NCBI GenBank assembly: GCA_027533185.1
Contig: JAPZTS010000005.1
Location: forward strand, 1-64,000
Origin: Leptospira sp.
GTDB lineage: Bacteria; Spirochaetota; Leptospiria; Leptospirales; Leptospiraceae
Direction: 5' to 3'
DNA: 64,000 nucleotides
Below the pieces are notes generated by a model. It searched no databases and was not told the DNA's origin. It was given only the letters and a program-made list of their open reading frames with translations. The number at the start of each line of letters is the position of its first letter. Position 1 is the first letter of the stretch. This document shows positions 35,866 to 44,051 of the stretch, in pieces. A program made the translations under genes and the position numbers.

Positions 35866-37130
35866 ATAAAATCTATCTCTTCAAACTTAAACTTGAGAAT
35901 GGGTTCTCCATTTTGTAGGATTGTAATCGGACCTTTGTCCATGCTGATTACGTTTTTCCATCCAATACTTGCCACTACTTCTTCGTTTTTACTTGTTATA
36001 CGGAATTGAAGTCCTTCTTGGATAACAAACAATTCGCTGTAACCTATTTTTCCTATAATCAATTCAGGTTTGTATTTCCATTCCAATTTTTGAAATGTTG
36101 AGTGGATTAGAGCTTTGATGTCAGAAAATCCCTTTAATATTCGGAGTTTCGACTGCGAATAAACTACACCCAAAATGTATGAAAGCAAAATGCCTATATG
36201 TTGGTATGATCTTCCAGCATTTAAGACTACAAAGTACCAAGATCCATCTTCAACTTGAAAGAATTCTATGAGGTTTCGATTTGTGCGTTTAAAAGCCTCA
36301 ATTTTCCAACCTGGCAATTCTGGAATTGTCCCTGTTTCTAACAAGTTTTGAACTCGAATTGCGTATTCCGCTTCTTTTTGGTATTTTTTATTTTCTGAGA
36401 TATGATAAGAGAGTATATGGTTGTGAATTGTTACAGCCGATTGACCTGCTAACAGAGATATACTATGTTCTGCATCTGGACTAGGAATATTGGAAACAGC
36501 TATAAACCCAAATAACTTTTCGCGAAATATAAAGGGATAAACATAATTTGCATGGAGTTCCATAAAATCATAATTGATTTCGGGGTTTGCAACTGCATCA
36601 GCTACGGAAGCTCCATTCCGTCTAGAGATTAGAAACTCTTGAAATGTTTTTTTAACTTCTATATCTTTAGTAGGGCTTAATTTTTTTTGCCTACCTCGAA
36701 AATAAGAATGAAAGGCAAACGATCCATTGGGATTCAAAACGGCCATCGTACCTGATTGAGAACCTGTCAACTTAACCATATCCGGGAATACGTGTTTTAC
36801 CAAAGCATCAAAATTGAACCTTTTGATTGCTTGCCTATAACTCTCTTCATCTTCTGTGAGGTATTCTGAAAGAAATTTTAAACGGATCGATTTAGTTAGT
36901 CTCTCAATAAATGGAAGATATATGATGAGTGATACAGCGCTTACCAGTAAAAATGCAAGTTCCAAACGGTAAGGAACTAAAATCGGAATTTTATCTAGAA
37001 TAAAAAAATAAGAAATGTAAACAAGCAGTATAAATAAAGTACGTGTAAGGATAGTTGTAATAGATACCTTTAGTTGGTAACTTGAAGGTAAAAAATATTT
37101 TAAAGTATTTTTTAACTTAAAAAAGTTCAT
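35862..37130 (-). CDS. Membrane protein with GAF-like and degenerate SpoIIE-like domain (apparent pseudophosphatase)
   Basis: 422 residues: two N-terminal transmembrane helices (about 28-75), a GAF-like region (about 100-245), then a segment aligned in layout with the SpoIIE domain of the neighbouring gene (about 255-400: 'VQNLLETGTIPELPGWKIEAFKR'). At the metal-binding positions the usual GGD and D-x-SGHG are replaced ('NRNLIEFFQ', 'LNAGRSYQHIGIL'), and no SDG is found, so it is probably inactive. Coupled by four-base overlaps to argJ upstream and to the active phosphatase downstream, it may act as a regulatory subunit. The relationship is inferred by eye and should be tested by structure search. 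Confidence 0.6.
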   Translation of the reverse strand: MNFFKLKNTLKYFLPSSYQLKVSITTILTRTLFILLVYISYFFILDKIPILVPYRLELAFLLVSAVSLIIYLPFIERLTKSIRLKFLSEYLTEDEESYRQAIKRFNFDALVKHVFPDMVKLTGSQSGTMAVLNPNGSFAFHSYFRGRQKKLSPTKDIEVKKTFQEFLISRRNGASVADAVANPEINYDFMELHANYVYPFIFREKLFGFIAVSNIPSPDAEHSISLLAGQSAVTIHNHILSYHISENKKYQKEAEYAIRVQNLLETGTIPELPGWKIEAFKRTNRNLIEFFQVEDGSWYFVVLNAGRSYQHIGILLSYILGVVYSQSKLRILKGFSDIKALIHSTFQKLEWKYKPELIIGKIGYSELFVIQEGLQFRITSKNEEVVASIGWKNVISMDKGPITILQNGEPILKFKFEEIDFI

Positions 37131-38281
37131 GTCGTATAATATGCGTTTTCTTTGATATAACCTTCCGTAAAATCACAGCTCCAAAAGGTTTTTTGAGAAT
37201 GACCCGTACCAAGATTGACATGAATTTGAACTTCTTCATTGGATTTTAAATAATTCGAGAGTAGTTTTTTTGTATGGTCGTCAGCTCCTTTTACCGAAAT
37301 TCCCCCTAAATGGATTTCTAAAGAATCATATGGTATTGGTTCATCAAAAACCTTTCCAATTGCCATTACAAATCTGCCCCAGTTCGGATCCCCGCCATAG
37401 ATCGCTGTCTTGACGAGTGGCGAGTTTAAAATTGATTTTCCTATTTTTGTTACCTGCACATCATCTCGCCCATTGGATACTAAGAGTTCAATTAGCTTTG
37501 TTGCTCCCTCTCCATCTCTCGCAATTTTTTTGGACAGGTCGATAGCGATCATTTCTAAGTTTTTTTCAAACAATGAATCGGGAATTGATCCAAGAACACC
37601 TGAGCACATAAGTACTACTGTGTCACTCGTTGAAGTATCTGAGTCTATAGTTATACAATTATAAGACTTATCAACAACTCTACGCAAAATTCCTGTTAGA
37701 TCTTCCGACTCTGGTAAAAAGTCGCAAAGTATATAAGATAACATGGTTGCCATATTGGGCTCGATCATGCCAGCGCCTTTCGCAATTCCATACATAACAC
37801 CCGTTTTGCCATCCGACTGGATTTCTCGAAAAGATATTTTTTTTCGGGTATCTGTTGTCATTATCGCTTCCGCAACTTCTTCGAGATTACCTGGTTTTAA
37901 ATCAGATTTGATAGTTTTACATGCGCTTAAAATTTTTTCTATAGGGAGAGGTACACCAATAACCCCGGTACTTGATGGTAAGACGTCTTCTGGTTTGATA
38001 CCCAAACTTTTCGCAACTGCCTTACAAATTTCGAACGAATCTTGAATTCCACGATCTCCAGTTGCAACATTGGAGTTTTTTGAGTTGATAACAATGGCTT
38101 GTAAAATCCCATCTTGGATATGTTTTTTACCGACTACTATAGGTGCTCCCGGATAATTATTTTTTGTAAAAACGGCTGACGCCTTACATACATTTTGTGA
38201 GTAAATTACAGCAAAGTCTAGTGTATTGTCTTTGATTCCTATATTTTTTCCGAATGAAAAAAAACCAATGGGATATTTCAT
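37127..38281 (-). CDS. argJ: Glutamate N-acetyltransferase / ornithine acetyltransferase
   Basis: 384 residues. ArgJ is made as one chain that cuts itself into two subunits before the nucleophilic threonine: here A178-T179 in 'GMIEPNMATMLSYI'. Other signatures: 'LPSSTGVIGVPLP' near 101-113 (oxyanion hole), 'TTDTRKK' near 142-148 and 'YGGDPNWGRFVMAIG' near 295-310. It transfers the acetyl group from acetylornithine to glutamate in arginine biosynthesis. No other arg genes are adjacent. Its stop overlaps the start of the membrane pseudophosphatase by four bases. Confidence 0.93.
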   Translation of the reverse strand: MKYPIGFFSFGKNIGIKDNTLDFAVIYSQNVCKASAVFTKNNYPGAPIVVGKKHIQDGILQAIVINSKNSNVATGDRGIQDSFEICKAVAKSLGIKPEDVLPSSTGVIGVPLPIEKILSACKTIKSDLKPGNLEEVAEAIMTTDTRKKISFREIQSDGKTGVMYGIAKGAGMIEPNMATMLSYILCDFLPESEDLTGILRRVVDKSYNCITIDSDTSTSDTVVLMCSGVLGSIPDSLFEKNLEMIAIDLSKKIARDGEGATKLIELLVSNGRDDVQVTKIGKSILNSPLVKTAIYGGDPNWGRFVMAIGKVFDEPIPYDSLEIHLGGISVKGADDHTKKLLSNYLKSNEEVQIHVNLGTGHSQKTFWSCDFTEGYIKENAYYTT

Positions 38282-38306
38282 AAGTACCTGATTTTACCTA
38301 TTTTTT

Positions 38307-38335
38307 ATAGATTCCATACATTTACTAGAATCTAT
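38307..38335 (+). terminator. Hairpin with T-run on the plus strand, over the end of the phoR-like gene
   Basis: ATAGATTC (38307-38314) and GAATCTAT (38328-38335) form an 8-bp stem with a 13-base loop, followed by six T on the plus strand. The genes here are all on the minus strand, so it would terminate antisense transcription, or act as a minus-strand hairpin without U-tract at the phoR/argJ boundary. Confidence 0.35.
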
Positions 38336-39696
38336 TTTTTAGGAAATTCGAAGCTAAAAATGGAGCCTCCTTTCGGATTGGGACTGACGTAAACCTCTCC
38401 CGAGTGAAGTCTTGCGATATGTTTTACAATAGAAAGGCCAAGACCTGTCCCTCCCTCTTTTCTAGAGCGATTTTCATCCACTCTAAAAAATCGTTCAAAG
38501 ATCCTTTCCGCATCTTCTGGGGAAATGCCAATTCCCTGGTCTATAACTTGTATAAGAATTTTTTCCGAATACTCCTCTCCTTTGACAATAACAGTTGAGC
38601 CCTCGGGACTGTAAGCAGAGGCATTTGATATTAAATTTACCAGAAGATCTTCTAACAGAAGCTGGTCTGCTTGGACCTTTATTTTTGCAGGTATTTCAAT
38701 TTGTAATTTTTGATTCTTTTTTGAATAGATTACACCTAGCGAGTCAGAAACATTTTGAACCAAATCTGATAACGAAAATTCTTTTAGATTAAGAATAGTT
38801 TTGTGATTTTCTAATTTTGAAATAGTTAACATATCTTCCACAATTCGTATCAGTCGATCTGTGTTTCTAAGTATCGCCTCCAAAAATTTACGTTCATTCG
38901 AATTCTCATTTAAATTGAGTTTGTACTCTAGAGTTTCCGTATAACCTTTGATCGAGGTAATAGGAGTTTTCAATTCATGTGAAGCATTTTGAAAAAATTG
39001 TTCTCGAATTACTTGGTTTTGCCTATCTTCTGTTATATCTAATACAACTCCAATAAACAATTGAATCATGGATTCTGATAGAATTGGATAAATTCGAACA
39101 GTATAAATATGGTTTCCAATCTGAATCTCAGTTCTCCCTTCTTGGACTTTTTTGATTTTTGTTTCAATAAATTGTAAAAGTTCGGGATTGTTGATGGAGG
39201 ATTTTATATCTTTAAATTGAGAATTTTTTTCTATTAAGGAATCAGAAATATTTCTATTTAAGAAAAGAAATTTCTTGTTTCGATCAATCGCAAATACACC
39301 TTCCTTTAGATTTTGAAGCAGATAATTGAATTTTTCTTTTTCAACTGTTAGGTCTAAAAATTGAACTTTGAGTCGCCTCGCCATTTCATTAATTGAGGAT
39401 GTAAGATTTGCCAACTCACGTATATCAGGCGAAGAAAGTTCGACTCCAAAATCTCCCGCATTGATATCCTTGGTTTTTTTTTCGATCATAGCCAAGGGAT
39501 CTGTGATTTTACGCGCAATCTTTATAGACATGTAGAAGGTGCCAAAGAGAGCCACTAAAACGTATAAAAAAAGGATGATCGGTCGTATCTGAGGGGAAAC
39601 AATGTCTTCGACATACATAACTCCTACCGCGAGACAAAAGAGTAGAAGTAATAGTCCCCAGTTTAGGAGGAGTAATGTGGAAAAGAAACTACGCAT
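38332..39696 (-). CDS. PhoR-like sensor histidine kinase
   Basis: 454 residues. Two transmembrane helices (about 10-28 and 37-57) with almost no periplasmic loop, HAMP-like segment (58-112), PAS domain (118-225) and kinase core: HisKA with H240 in 'NASHELKTPITSIKGY', then HATPase motifs 'NLISNASAYSPEGS', 'DQGIGISPEDAERIF' and 'GGTGLGLSIVKH'. The short loop and PAS are typical of PhoR. Its 5' end overlaps the response regulator gene by eight bases. It should phosphorylate the PhoB-like partner, probably in phosphate starvation; the PHO-box-like element upstream supports this. Confidence 0.82.
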   Translation of the reverse strand: MRSFFSTLLLLNWGLLLLLFCLAVGVMYVEDIVSPQIRPIILFLYVLVALFGTFYMSIKIARKITDPLAMIEKKTKDINAGDFGVELSSPDIRELANLTSSINEMARRLKVQFLDLTVEKEKFNYLLQNLKEGVFAIDRNKKFLFLNRNISDSLIEKNSQFKDIKSSINNPELLQFIETKIKKVQEGRTEIQIGNHIYTVRIYPILSESMIQLFIGVVLDITEDRQNQVIREQFFQNASHELKTPITSIKGYTETLEYKLNLNENSNERKFLEAILRNTDRLIRIVEDMLTISKLENHKTILNLKEFSLSDLVQNVSDSLGVIYSKKNQKLQIEIPAKIKVQADQLLLEDLLVNLISNASAYSPEGSTVIVKGEEYSEKILIQVIDQGIGISPEDAERIFERFFRVDENRSRKEGGTGLGLSIVKHIARLHSGEVYVSPNPKGGSIFSFEFPKK

Positions 39697-40363
39697 CTCG
39701 GAATCGGTAGCCGACCCCGCGTATTGTCTCTAACCTTTCTTTTTCGCTTAATAATTTATCACGTAGTCTTTTGATATTTACATCGACCGTACGGTCTGTA
39801 ACAAAAACATCCTTTCCCCAGATTCGATCTAGAAGTTTATCTCTAGAAAATGCCACGCCGGGATTCCCTGCAAATAGTTGGAGAAGTTTAAACTCAATTA
39901 ATGTAAGATCAATTTCCGTTCCATCGACATACACTTTGTGGGCAGTCGGATTGATTTGGATCTTTCCCGTTGTGATAGTTCCGGCAGTTTCTGCATTTGG
40001 TTCGGAATTCCGTCGCGTTACGGTACGAACCCTTGCAACTAATTCTCTGATGTTGAAAGGTTTTCGAATATAATCATCGGCACCTAGTTCTAAACCGAGA
40101 ACCACGTCCGTTTCTCCTGTCTTTGCCGTGACCATAAGTATTGCAATCTGCGGGTATTTTTCCTTGATCCGTCGACAGAGATCCATACCGCCGATACCGG
40201 GTAACATCAAATCTAATATAATACCATCGGGTAGGTTTTTTTCTAATCTTGGAAGAACTTCCATTCCATTGTGGCAAACTTCCACTTGAAAACCTTCCTC
40301 TTCTAGATGGAATTGGATTAGGCTTGCTATGTCTTCTTCATCATCAACAACAAGGATTTTCAT
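39689..40363 (-). CDS. PhoB-like OmpR-family response regulator
   Basis: 224 residues: receiver domain 1-120 with the acidic pair 'VVDDEED', phosphoacceptor D51 in 'IILDLMLPG', K101 in 'VTAKTG', and 'DDYIRKPFN'; winged-helix OmpR/PhoB DNA-binding domain 130-224 ending 'RLETIRGVGYRFRDA'. It is coupled by overlap to the PhoR-like kinase. Three 7-base direct repeats with 11-base periodicity lie 28-56 bases upstream of its start, the arrangement of a PHO box, so self-control is likely. The pair might instead be another OmpR-type system, but PhoBR fits best. Confidence 0.83.
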   Translation of the reverse strand: MKILVVDDEEDIASLIQFHLEEEGFQVEVCHNGMEVLPRLEKNLPDGIILDLMLPGIGGMDLCRRIKEKYPQIAILMVTAKTGETDVVLGLELGADDYIRKPFNIRELVARVRTVTRRNSEPNAETAGTITTGKIQINPTAHKVYVDGTEIDLTLIEFKLLQLFAGNPGVAFSRDKLLDRIWGKDVFVTDRTVDVNIKRLRDKLLSEKERLETIRGVGYRFRDA

Positions 40364-40390
40364 GAATAGATTACAATCTAGTCGATTTCA

Positions 40391-40419
40391 GTTACAAAAG
40401 GAATACAAAAATATTACAA
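40391..40419 (-). promoter_or_regulatory. PHO-box-like element: three 7-bp direct repeats, 11-bp period
   Basis: On the minus strand TTGTAAT, TTGTATT and TTGTAAC are separated by exactly four bases (positions 40419-40413, 40408-40402, 40397-40391). This repeat-spacing architecture is that of PhoB binding sites. A TAGATT -10-like box follows about ten bases later, before the phoB-like gene. Binding is inferred from pattern only. Confidence 0.55.
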
Positions 40420-40429
40420 TTTTGAATCT

Positions 40430-40822
40430 CTACTTTTCCAACATCTGATTGATATCTCGAATAGCCCGTCTTTGGCTAAAAAAGATGTAAGTTAAAAAGG
40501 CAAAAAACAATACGAAGCCAAGACCCAATACCCAGAGTAAAGAGCGCAATCTTGCCTGTTCTTTTTCAATCGCCTGTATTTCTTCAAGGTGGGAGATTAA
40601 AAAATAAAAATGATCTGCCTGTTTGAACTCATTCTTCACTTCCTTTCGAATTTGGGAAATTAGCTCTTTCGATTCCTCTTTTGTTAGAGTTTCGATGATC
40701 GGGTACGTTTTGTCCAGATCCATTTCTAAAAGTTCTTTGGCCGTTGGAAGGGTTTTCGAGGGCGTTTGGGAGAATATTGATACGGAAACGAAAAGAATTA
40801 GGATAGAAATTAGAAGTTTCAC
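40430..40822 (-). CDS. Small exported protein with C-terminal membrane anchor
   Basis: 130 residues: N-terminal signal peptide (1-18, ending IFSQ), a helical soluble part with many Glu/Lys and a 'KEQARL' heptad-like pattern, a transmembrane helix at about 94-114, and a short basic tail 'RRAIRDINQMLEK'. With the signal cleaved the protein would be anchored by the C-terminal helix, the helical part outside. No family recognised. It is the last gene of the five-gene unit headed by the DUF1577 gene at 43308 and starts directly after the preceding stop. Confidence 0.65.
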   Translation of the reverse strand: MKLLISILILFVSVSIFSQTPSKTLPTAKELLEMDLDKTYPIIETLTKEESKELISQIRKEVKNEFKQADHFYFLISHLEEIQAIEKEQARLRSLLWVLGLGFVLFFAFLTYIFFSQRRAIRDINQMLEK

Positions 40823-41212
40823 TTATACCTCTTCGAATCCAAGTTTTTCCTTCCACTCTGTTAGAAAAGGAATTCTTGTATTGAGGAGTAAAAAGCCTAA
40901 GATCAAACAGTAAAAACAGAAGAACAAACTAGAGCTGATTAGAATCGGCAAAAAGGCAGAATGTACAACATATTCAGATTTTCCCCAAATCAGAGTACCG
41001 ATCGGGATACAAAACAACAAAAGACTCAATGATAAGGAATAAACCAGGAATTTATAAGGTAAAATTTGACTTAACACTCGTAATGCGAATGAATGAGTAA
41101 CGGGTTTGTTCTTTAAGTAGATATCTGGATTATTGAAGAGAGAGAGTTCGTTATCATCAGTTTTAGAATTTGATTTCGATGCAAGCTGAGAATTCAATTC
41201 AATCGATTTCAT
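40823..41212 (-). CDS. Small inner-membrane protein of the ECF sigma operon
   Basis: 129 residues with two transmembrane helices (about 57-75 and 88-112) after a 50-residue polar N-terminus. Its start overlaps the end of the ECF sigma gene by 14 bases. Position and membrane topology are those of an anti-sigma factor, with the cytoplasmic N-terminus as the sigma-binding part, but no zinc-binding anti-sigma motif is seen. It could equally be a simple membrane companion. Function is inferred from location alone. Confidence 0.6.
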   Translation of the reverse strand: MKSIELNSQLASKSNSKTDDNELSLFNNPDIYLKNKPVTHSFALRVLSQILPYKFLVYSLSLSLLLFCIPIGTLIWGKSEYVVHSAFLPILISSSLFFCFYCLILGFLLLNTRIPFLTEWKEKLGFEEV

Positions 41213-41753
41213 GTTTCCACCACTTTCGTATCAATTCCTTTCCACGTGAAATATGACTTTTTATTGTATTGAGTTTGATATTAAGTTCACTCGAAATTTC
41301 TTTAAGGGGTTTATTTTCAAAATAGTGAAGGATGATCGGTAACTGGTATGATTTTGGTAACTTCGCAATCATGTCCCTAAGGATTCCATGAGTCTGTTCT
41401 TGGTGGATCTCTTCAACAACTGAAATGGTTTTTGACTCTGCAAACTCGTGTTCTGTGGAATCGAATGGTTTTACTGAAATCTTTTTTTTTCGAAATTCCT
41501 TTGAAAGTTGAAATTTTGCAATTTGGAAAATCCAAGTTGAAAATTGAGCAGCGCCGCGGAACGTACTGAGTGACTCATACGCCTTTAAAAAAACTTCTTG
41601 GGTGAAATCTTCCGCTTCTTCTTCTGTTTTAAATGCCTTTCGGGCTTGGTAGAACACCATTGCTTGGTATCTGCGGACAAGGGTTTCAAATTGATCATTT
41701 TTCCCACTTAGGACTGCACATACGACTGCCCAGTCCTCTTGATTGCAGAGAAT
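41199..41753 (-). CDS. ECF-subfamily RNA polymerase sigma factor (apparent non-AUG start)
   Basis: Region 2 ('AMVFYQARKAFKTEEEAEDFTQEVFLKAYESLSTFRG', with 'FSTWIFQIAKFQLSKEFRKKK') and region 4 ('LPKSYQLPIILHYFENKPLKEISSELNIKLNTIKSHISRGKELIRK') identify an ECF sigma factor. The first in-frame ATG (41658-41660) falls within region 2.1, which would drop the conserved helix 'CAVLSGKNDQFETLVRRYQ' encoded just upstream. That frame stays open and matches family N-termini, but no ATG, GTG, TTG or CTG precedes it; an ATT at 41751-41753 is the best start and gives 184 residues, the usual length. A fallback start is ATG 41660 (153 residues). The preceding gene ends 11 bases before. Confidence 0.75.
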   Translation of the reverse strand: MLCNQEDWAVVCAVLSGKNDQFETLVRRYQAMVFYQARKAFKTEEEAEDFTQEVFLKAYESLSTFRGAAQFSTWIFQIAKFQLSKEFRKKKISVKPFDSTEHEFAESKTISVVEEIHQEQTHGILRDMIAKLPKSYQLPIILHYFENKPLKEISSELNIKLNTIKSHISRGKELIRKWWKHEID

Positions 41754-41764
41754 TTTAGGGGTAG

Positions 41765-42139
41765 TTACTTGCTCTGTTTGTAAAAGGTCAATAGACCTAG
41801 ACCAATTGCGAATGGGATCAACCCTCCTAACATCGCCATGGACTTTCCCAGTACGAGTATAAATACAAACGATAGTGCAAAACCAGTGAATGTCAACAAA
41901 AGACCCAAGAAAAAAGAATACAATCTTATGTCAAATGACCATGGTTTGTACTGGCCTGACTGGATTAGGGCCATTTTTTGTTTGTGCCACCATTGGAATA
42001 AGAAAAAGAGAAGTAAGGTTCCAAAGATAATTCCAATATTCGGAACTAAGTACAATAAAACTCGGTAAGAGCCAACTTCACCATTTTCCTTAATCTCCAA
42101 TAGGATTTGTAAAAGAGTTTCGTATTGTTCAGGTGTCAT
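41765..42139 (-). CDS. Small membrane protein (DUF6249-like)
   Basis: 124 residues with three transmembrane helices (about 26-48, 72-92, 98-118) and a 'QWWHKQKMALIQSGQYKP' loop between the first and second, the layout of DUF6249-type membrane proteins that often sit near ECF sigma genes. Starts within the last codons of the DUF1577 gene (four-base overlap) and ends 11 bases before the likely start of the ECF sigma gene. Role unknown; might sense or transmit an envelope signal to the sigma factor. Confidence 0.65.
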   Translation of the reverse strand: MTPEQYETLLQILLEIKENGEVGSYRVLLYLVPNIGIIFGTLLLFFLFQWWHKQKMALIQSGQYKPWSFDIRLYSFFLGLLLTFTGFALSFVFILVLGKSMAMLGGLIPFAIGLGLLTFYKQSK

Positions 42140-43308
42140 ACCACAGTCGCTTCAATCAAATTGGATGCATACCTTGCAAGCAAAGGCAAACCATCTTCTC
42201 GGTCACATTGGAAGATTTGGACTCCTATACTCGGAAGATCTATATCCGACTTTTTTACATTTCTCATACTACCATAAAAAGTATACGGAGTCGAGTTGAT
42301 CATCGTTACAAAAGACACAGGTGCTCCAAAATTTTTTCCTTCCAACAAAGTTTCGTTAGGCAAATAAATTCCGATTCCTCGTCCATCCTGACTTATATCT
42401 CGGATCGAAGTTGTTTTTGCAACAATCTCCCAATCTTTTGCATACGCAAATTCAAGTTGAAAAACAAATTCCTCAGCTTTTTGATCTAAAAAATCCATAA
42501 GAGGGCCGATTCCTGAATCTCCTTCTATGTCTTCTTGGAGTGCTGCGTTTCCTAGATCTGGAAGATTGCTAGAAATTTCGAAATAACCGAGTAAAACCTT
42601 ACTCGTAGAAAACACGGGAAAAATAAGAACCGATTTTATGTTATTCAGTAAAAGTGAGTCAAGATAGGTCCGTACATAAATTTCGGAAAGTTTTTTCGTA
42701 CTAAAAAAGCCACGGTTCGTGTAGAAGATCCTACGATTCGCATCACGAATGTAAAACGGAACCTTTGATTGGGCAAGGGACTCCATCAGTATCGTATCTG
42801 CTGCATAAAAAAAACCGATTTGGATTTTTTTGATAAAGTAACCATAGTGAGATAAGGTTTGCTCCAGGTGTACCTGCCATTGGTTTAAAGCCTGGTTGAT
42901 TATAGATGTTTTGCCGTATACAGAAATGACAGTCCCAAGGTCTGCGGTTTGCGCCATTTTCAGATCGTATGCAAAAACGGAATCTATGTTAGCTCGTTTG
43001 GCAGATCGTTCTAAAGGTTCGATTAAAATTTCTGTGACATGGAAAAGATCCTCTTGGTAGGGATTTACCTGTTTTACTCTAAGTTCCACTCGGTTTTCTT
43101 TCAGGACGCAGGTGAGGGATTTTGGCTTGGTTTGGACTGGTTCTTGCGAGGATAAAGTGAAGTGAACAGATCTCACCATATCTCCCACTGCATTCGGATC
43201 TCTAATTCCAAATTTTTGCTTTGTTTCAGGATCAAGGAGAATCGTGGAAGTGAGTTTAGAAAGAATCCCAAGGAGGGTTCTTTGGTCCGTCAATCGATAC
43301 TTTTTCAT
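42136..43308 (-). CDS. DUF1577-type protein heading the ECF sigma operon
   Basis: 390 residues, related in domain order to the protein at 26551-27675: an N-terminal helical/beta region, a middle regulatory-like domain ('QSKVPFYIRDANRRIFYTNRGFF'), and a C-terminal beta-rich part ('SIRDISQDGRGIGIYLPNETLLE') with the PilZ-type 'D-x-S-x-x-G' motif at about 309-314, better preserved here than in the other copy. Cyclic-di-GMP binding is possible. It is the first gene of a five-gene minus-strand operon that contains the ECF sigma factor. Divergent from the gene at 43320. Confidence 0.68.
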   Translation of the reverse strand: MKKYRLTDQRTLLGILSKLTSTILLDPETKQKFGIRDPNAVGDMVRSVHFTLSSQEPVQTKPKSLTCVLKENRVELRVKQVNPYQEDLFHVTEILIEPLERSAKRANIDSVFAYDLKMAQTADLGTVISVYGKTSIINQALNQWQVHLEQTLSHYGYFIKKIQIGFFYAADTILMESLAQSKVPFYIRDANRRIFYTNRGFFSTKKLSEIYVRTYLDSLLLNNIKSVLIFPVFSTSKVLLGYFEISSNLPDLGNAALQEDIEGDSGIGPLMDFLDQKAEEFVFQLEFAYAKDWEIVAKTTSIRDISQDGRGIGIYLPNETLLEGKNFGAPVSFVTMINSTPYTFYGSMRNVKKSDIDLPSIGVQIFQCDREDGLPLLARYASNLIEATVV

Positions 43309-43319
43309 GTCTAATTAGT

Positions 43320-44051
43320 ATGATACGTAAAACCCTAATTCTTGCCATAGTTTTTCCATTCTTTTTACCTATTTACGCAGAAAAACCGAAGTATAAGTAC
43401 AATGGCAAAGCCTATGACCTAAAAACAGGCGTTTACCTATACTCAGACAATCATGAGGAATACTACAATAATGGAAAACATATGTATTCCAAAATCGTGT
43501 ATAAAGATGCGTCGGGTAAGGTTTTCGGAAGCAAATACATTGAGTTTAAAAATAACCCTGAACTCCCCACGTTCAAAACGGAAGACTTTCGGGATGGTTA
43601 CACGGAAGGAGCTGACGTAAAAGGAAGGCAAGTTCGGCTGTTCGCCAAACGAAAGACAGAGGATGAGTTGCAAGAAAGGACTTATTCGCCAAAGACACCA
43701 GCAGTGATGGACGGTGGCTTTGACTATTTTGTGCGAAACAACTGGGATCAATTGGCCGCCGGGGAAAGAATGCGATTTCACTTTGTTGCTCCTATCCAAT
43801 TAGATGATTACCAGTTTGCCGTAGAAAAAGTAAAAGAGGGCGATTGGAAGGGAAGGAAAGCGCTCTATCTAAAATTGGAAGTGGATAATTTTATTCTAAA
43901 AAAAGTTGTGAATCCTTTCTTGTTAGTTTATGATTTTCAAACAAGGCGAATACTACAGTTTGATGGCTTATCCAATATCAACGATGAAAATGGAAAGAGC
44001 TTGAAGGTAAAAATCACTTATGATTATCCGAAGGATATATTGGAAGATTGA
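43320..44051 (+). CDS. Periplasmic protein of unknown function
   Basis: 243 residues. A signal peptide covers 1-20 (cut after 'FLPIYAEK'); the mature part is beta-rich with many aromatic residues ('[25 protein letters not shown]', '[20 protein letters not shown]'), as in small periplasmic or outer-membrane-associated beta-sandwich domains. No family recognised. Its TGA overlaps the TTG start of aat, so the two genes are translationally coupled, although no functional link is obvious. Confidence 0.7.
   Translation: MIRKTLILAIVFPFFLPIYAEKPKYKYNGKAYDLKTGVYLYSDNHEEYYNNGKHMYSKIVYKDASGKVFGSKYIEFKNNPELPTFKTEDFRDGYTEGADVKGRQVRLFAKRKTEDELQERTYSPKTPAVMDGGFDYFVRNNWDQLAAGERMRFHFVAPIQLDDYQFAVEKVKEGDWKGRKALYLKLEVDNFILKKVVNPFLLVYDFQTRRILQFDGLSNINDENGKSLKVKITYDYPKDILED

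Noticed and set aside
41838..42489. Plus-strand ORFs opposite the DUF6249-like and DUF1577 genes
   Set aside because: Antisense to genes with clear membrane and operon features; no ribosome site.
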